From Deltaproteobacteria bacterium (GTDB taxonomy: Bacteria; Desulfobacterota; JAENJC01): a DNA stretch of 21,334 nt. Positions within the stretch are counted from its first letter, which is position 1; each line of letters starts with the position of its first letter. Positions 20,392 through 21,334 of the stretch are shown here, in pieces. The notes under the pieces were generated by a model. The model searched no databases. It was not told the DNA's origin and worked only from the letters and a program-made list of their open reading frames with translations. The stretch spans positions 9,399-30,732 of the forward strand of contig JACQYJ010000003.1 in NCBI GenBank assembly GCA_016208525.1, given 5' to 3'. A program made the position numbers and the translations under genes.

Positions 20392-21334
20392 ATGTGCGGA
20401 ATAGTTGGTTACTTCGGGAATAAGGACGCGGCGCCTATCCTCCTTGACGGTCTGAGGAGACTTGAATACAGGGGGTACGACTCGGCAGGGGTTGCTGTAA
20501 TCCATGATGGAAGGATGGAGAGGCGAAGGAGCATTGGTAAGCTCATCAACCTTGACGAGCAGATCAAAAAAGAACCGATATCAGGGACACCCGGGATAGG
20601 GCATACCAGATGGGCCACACATGGAAGACCTTCGGAGGAGAACGCACATCCCCACAAGTCAGGGCCTGTTGTAGTAGTCCACAACGGGATAATAGAAAAC
20701 CATCTCTACCTGAAGGAGATACTTAAGAAAGAGGGGTATATATTTGAGTCCGAGACCGATACGGAGGTCATTGCCCACCTTATAAACAAACATCTGCAAG
20801 ATAGCGATTTCGAGGCTGCCGTAAAAAAGAGCCTTACAGAGCTTAAAGGGGCTTATGCCATAGCTCTCCTTTGTGAAAAGGAGCCAGGCAAGTTGATAGC
20901 TGCTAAGAACGGCTGCCCTCTTGTTGTGGGTCTTGGGGAGGGGGAAAACTTCATCGCCTCAGACATACCGGCAATACTCAGTTACACAAGGAGGATGATC
21001 TTTCTCGAGGACGGAGACCTTGTTATTATGGATGGAATGGGGTTGAGGCTTGAAGATGCCGATGGAAACCCCTTATCCAGGACGCCGAAGGAGATAACAT
21101 GGTCTCCAACAATGGCGGAAAAGGGCGGTTACCGGCACTTCATGCTGAAGGAGATATTCGAGCAGCCTACAGCCATAACGGACACATTCCGTGGAAGGAT
21201 ATCAGAGGAGACAGGCGACGTCTACCTCAACGAGATAGGACTGTCCAAAGACGACATATCAGGGATAAAGAGGATCGTATTCACATCTTGCGGGACATCC
21301 TGGCATGCCTCTCTTGTAGGGAAGTTCATGATAG
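20392..21334 (+). CDS. glmS: Glutamine--fructose-6-phosphate aminotransferase (isomerizing), N-terminal part, runs off the right edge
   Basis: The 314 visible codons start with MCGIVGYFG, whose Cys2 becomes the N-terminal nucleophile of the Ntn glutaminase after Met removal. Further motifs: LRRLEYRGYDSAG, GHTRWATHG, VVVHNGIIENH, ESETDTEVIAHL and LKGAYAIAL. After the linker comes HFMLKEIFEQP and the start of the first SIS domain FTSCGTSWHA. GlmS makes glucosamine-6-phosphate from fructose-6-phosphate and glutamine, feeding peptidoglycan and LPS synthesis. GGAGG lies 5 nt before the ATG. The short upstream gap (20338-20391) leaves no room for a glmS ribozyme. The SIS2 domain is outside the window. 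Confidence 0.97.
   Translation, partial: MCGIVGYFGNKDAAPILLDGLRRLEYRGYDSAGVAVIHDGRMERRRSIGKLINLDEQIKKEPISGTPGIGHTRWATHGRPSEENAHPHKSGPVVVVHNGIIENHLYLKEILKKEGYIFESETDTEVIAHLINKHLQDSDFEAAVKKSLTELKGAYAIALLCEKEPGKLIAAKNGCPLVVGLGEGENFIASDIPAILSYTRRMIFLEDGDLVIMDGMGLRLEDADGNPLSRTPKEITWSPTMAEKGGYRHFMLKEIFEQPTAITDTFRGRISEETGDVYLNEIGLSKDDISGIKRIVFTSCGTSWHASLVGKFMI

Overview
The window looks like a chromosomal piece of a Gram-negative-type bacterium with intermediate GC and mostly AGGAGG-type ribosome binding sites. It carries a polyprenol-phosphate sugar transferase, a heptosyltransferase-like GT9 enzyme, a CGGC-domain protein, a GxxExxY protein, many toxin-antitoxin (TA) fragments and many short palindromic intergenic repeats. 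Together these recall Nitrospirota or Desulfobacterota genomes. That placement is an impression from gene content, not a measured phylogeny. No tRNA, rRNA or CRISPR array was seen.

Left part (1-3360): on the minus strand a partial GT2 enzyme (DPM1 type) lies downstream of an XRE-family regulator. That regulator is transcribed divergently from a small winged-helix-like protein. The intervening region has promoter-like and operator-like repeats. Next come a single-domain response regulator with a C-terminal zinc ribbon (+) and a convergent GT9 glycosyltransferase (-). The gap before dnaE contains a hairpin and a 131-bp imperfect inverted repeat.

Middle part (3369-10715, all +): dnaE (replicative DNA polymerase III alpha), a CGGC-domain protein, a nucleotidyltransferase with an overlapping 59-codon partner, a 61-residue hypothetical, purB and an MscS-type channel.

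Accessory island (10716-13010): a 131-bp MITE-like element with an 8-bp target duplication is followed by four TA-like modules in about 2 kb. They are a frameshifted/truncated pair, an intact VapBC-like pair, a frameshifted PIN gene, and a vapB-like gene followed by what looks like an internally deleted vapC. The island separates purB-mscS from the rest of the purine genes.

Purine block (13035-17999): purS, purQ, a 67-residue Cys-rich protein of unknown function, purL and purF. PurS, PurQ and PurL form the multi-subunit FGAM synthase. PurF makes the first committed intermediate and PurB acts twice later in the pathway. REP-like palindromes flank purQ, an inverted array of 7-bp repeats lies between purL and purF, and a good intrinsic terminator follows purF.

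Right part (18000-21334): a GH3/NagZ-like beta-N-acetylhexosaminidase whose coding sequence contains two in-frame repeat elements (60 and 63 bp), a GxxExxY gene bounded by inverted 9-bp repeat arrays that encode its two ends, and the start of glmS. NagZ (muropeptide recycling) and GlmS (glucosamine-6-phosphate synthesis) both serve amino-sugar metabolism.

The most notable theme is repeat elements that invade or bound coding sequences, next to a decaying TA cluster.
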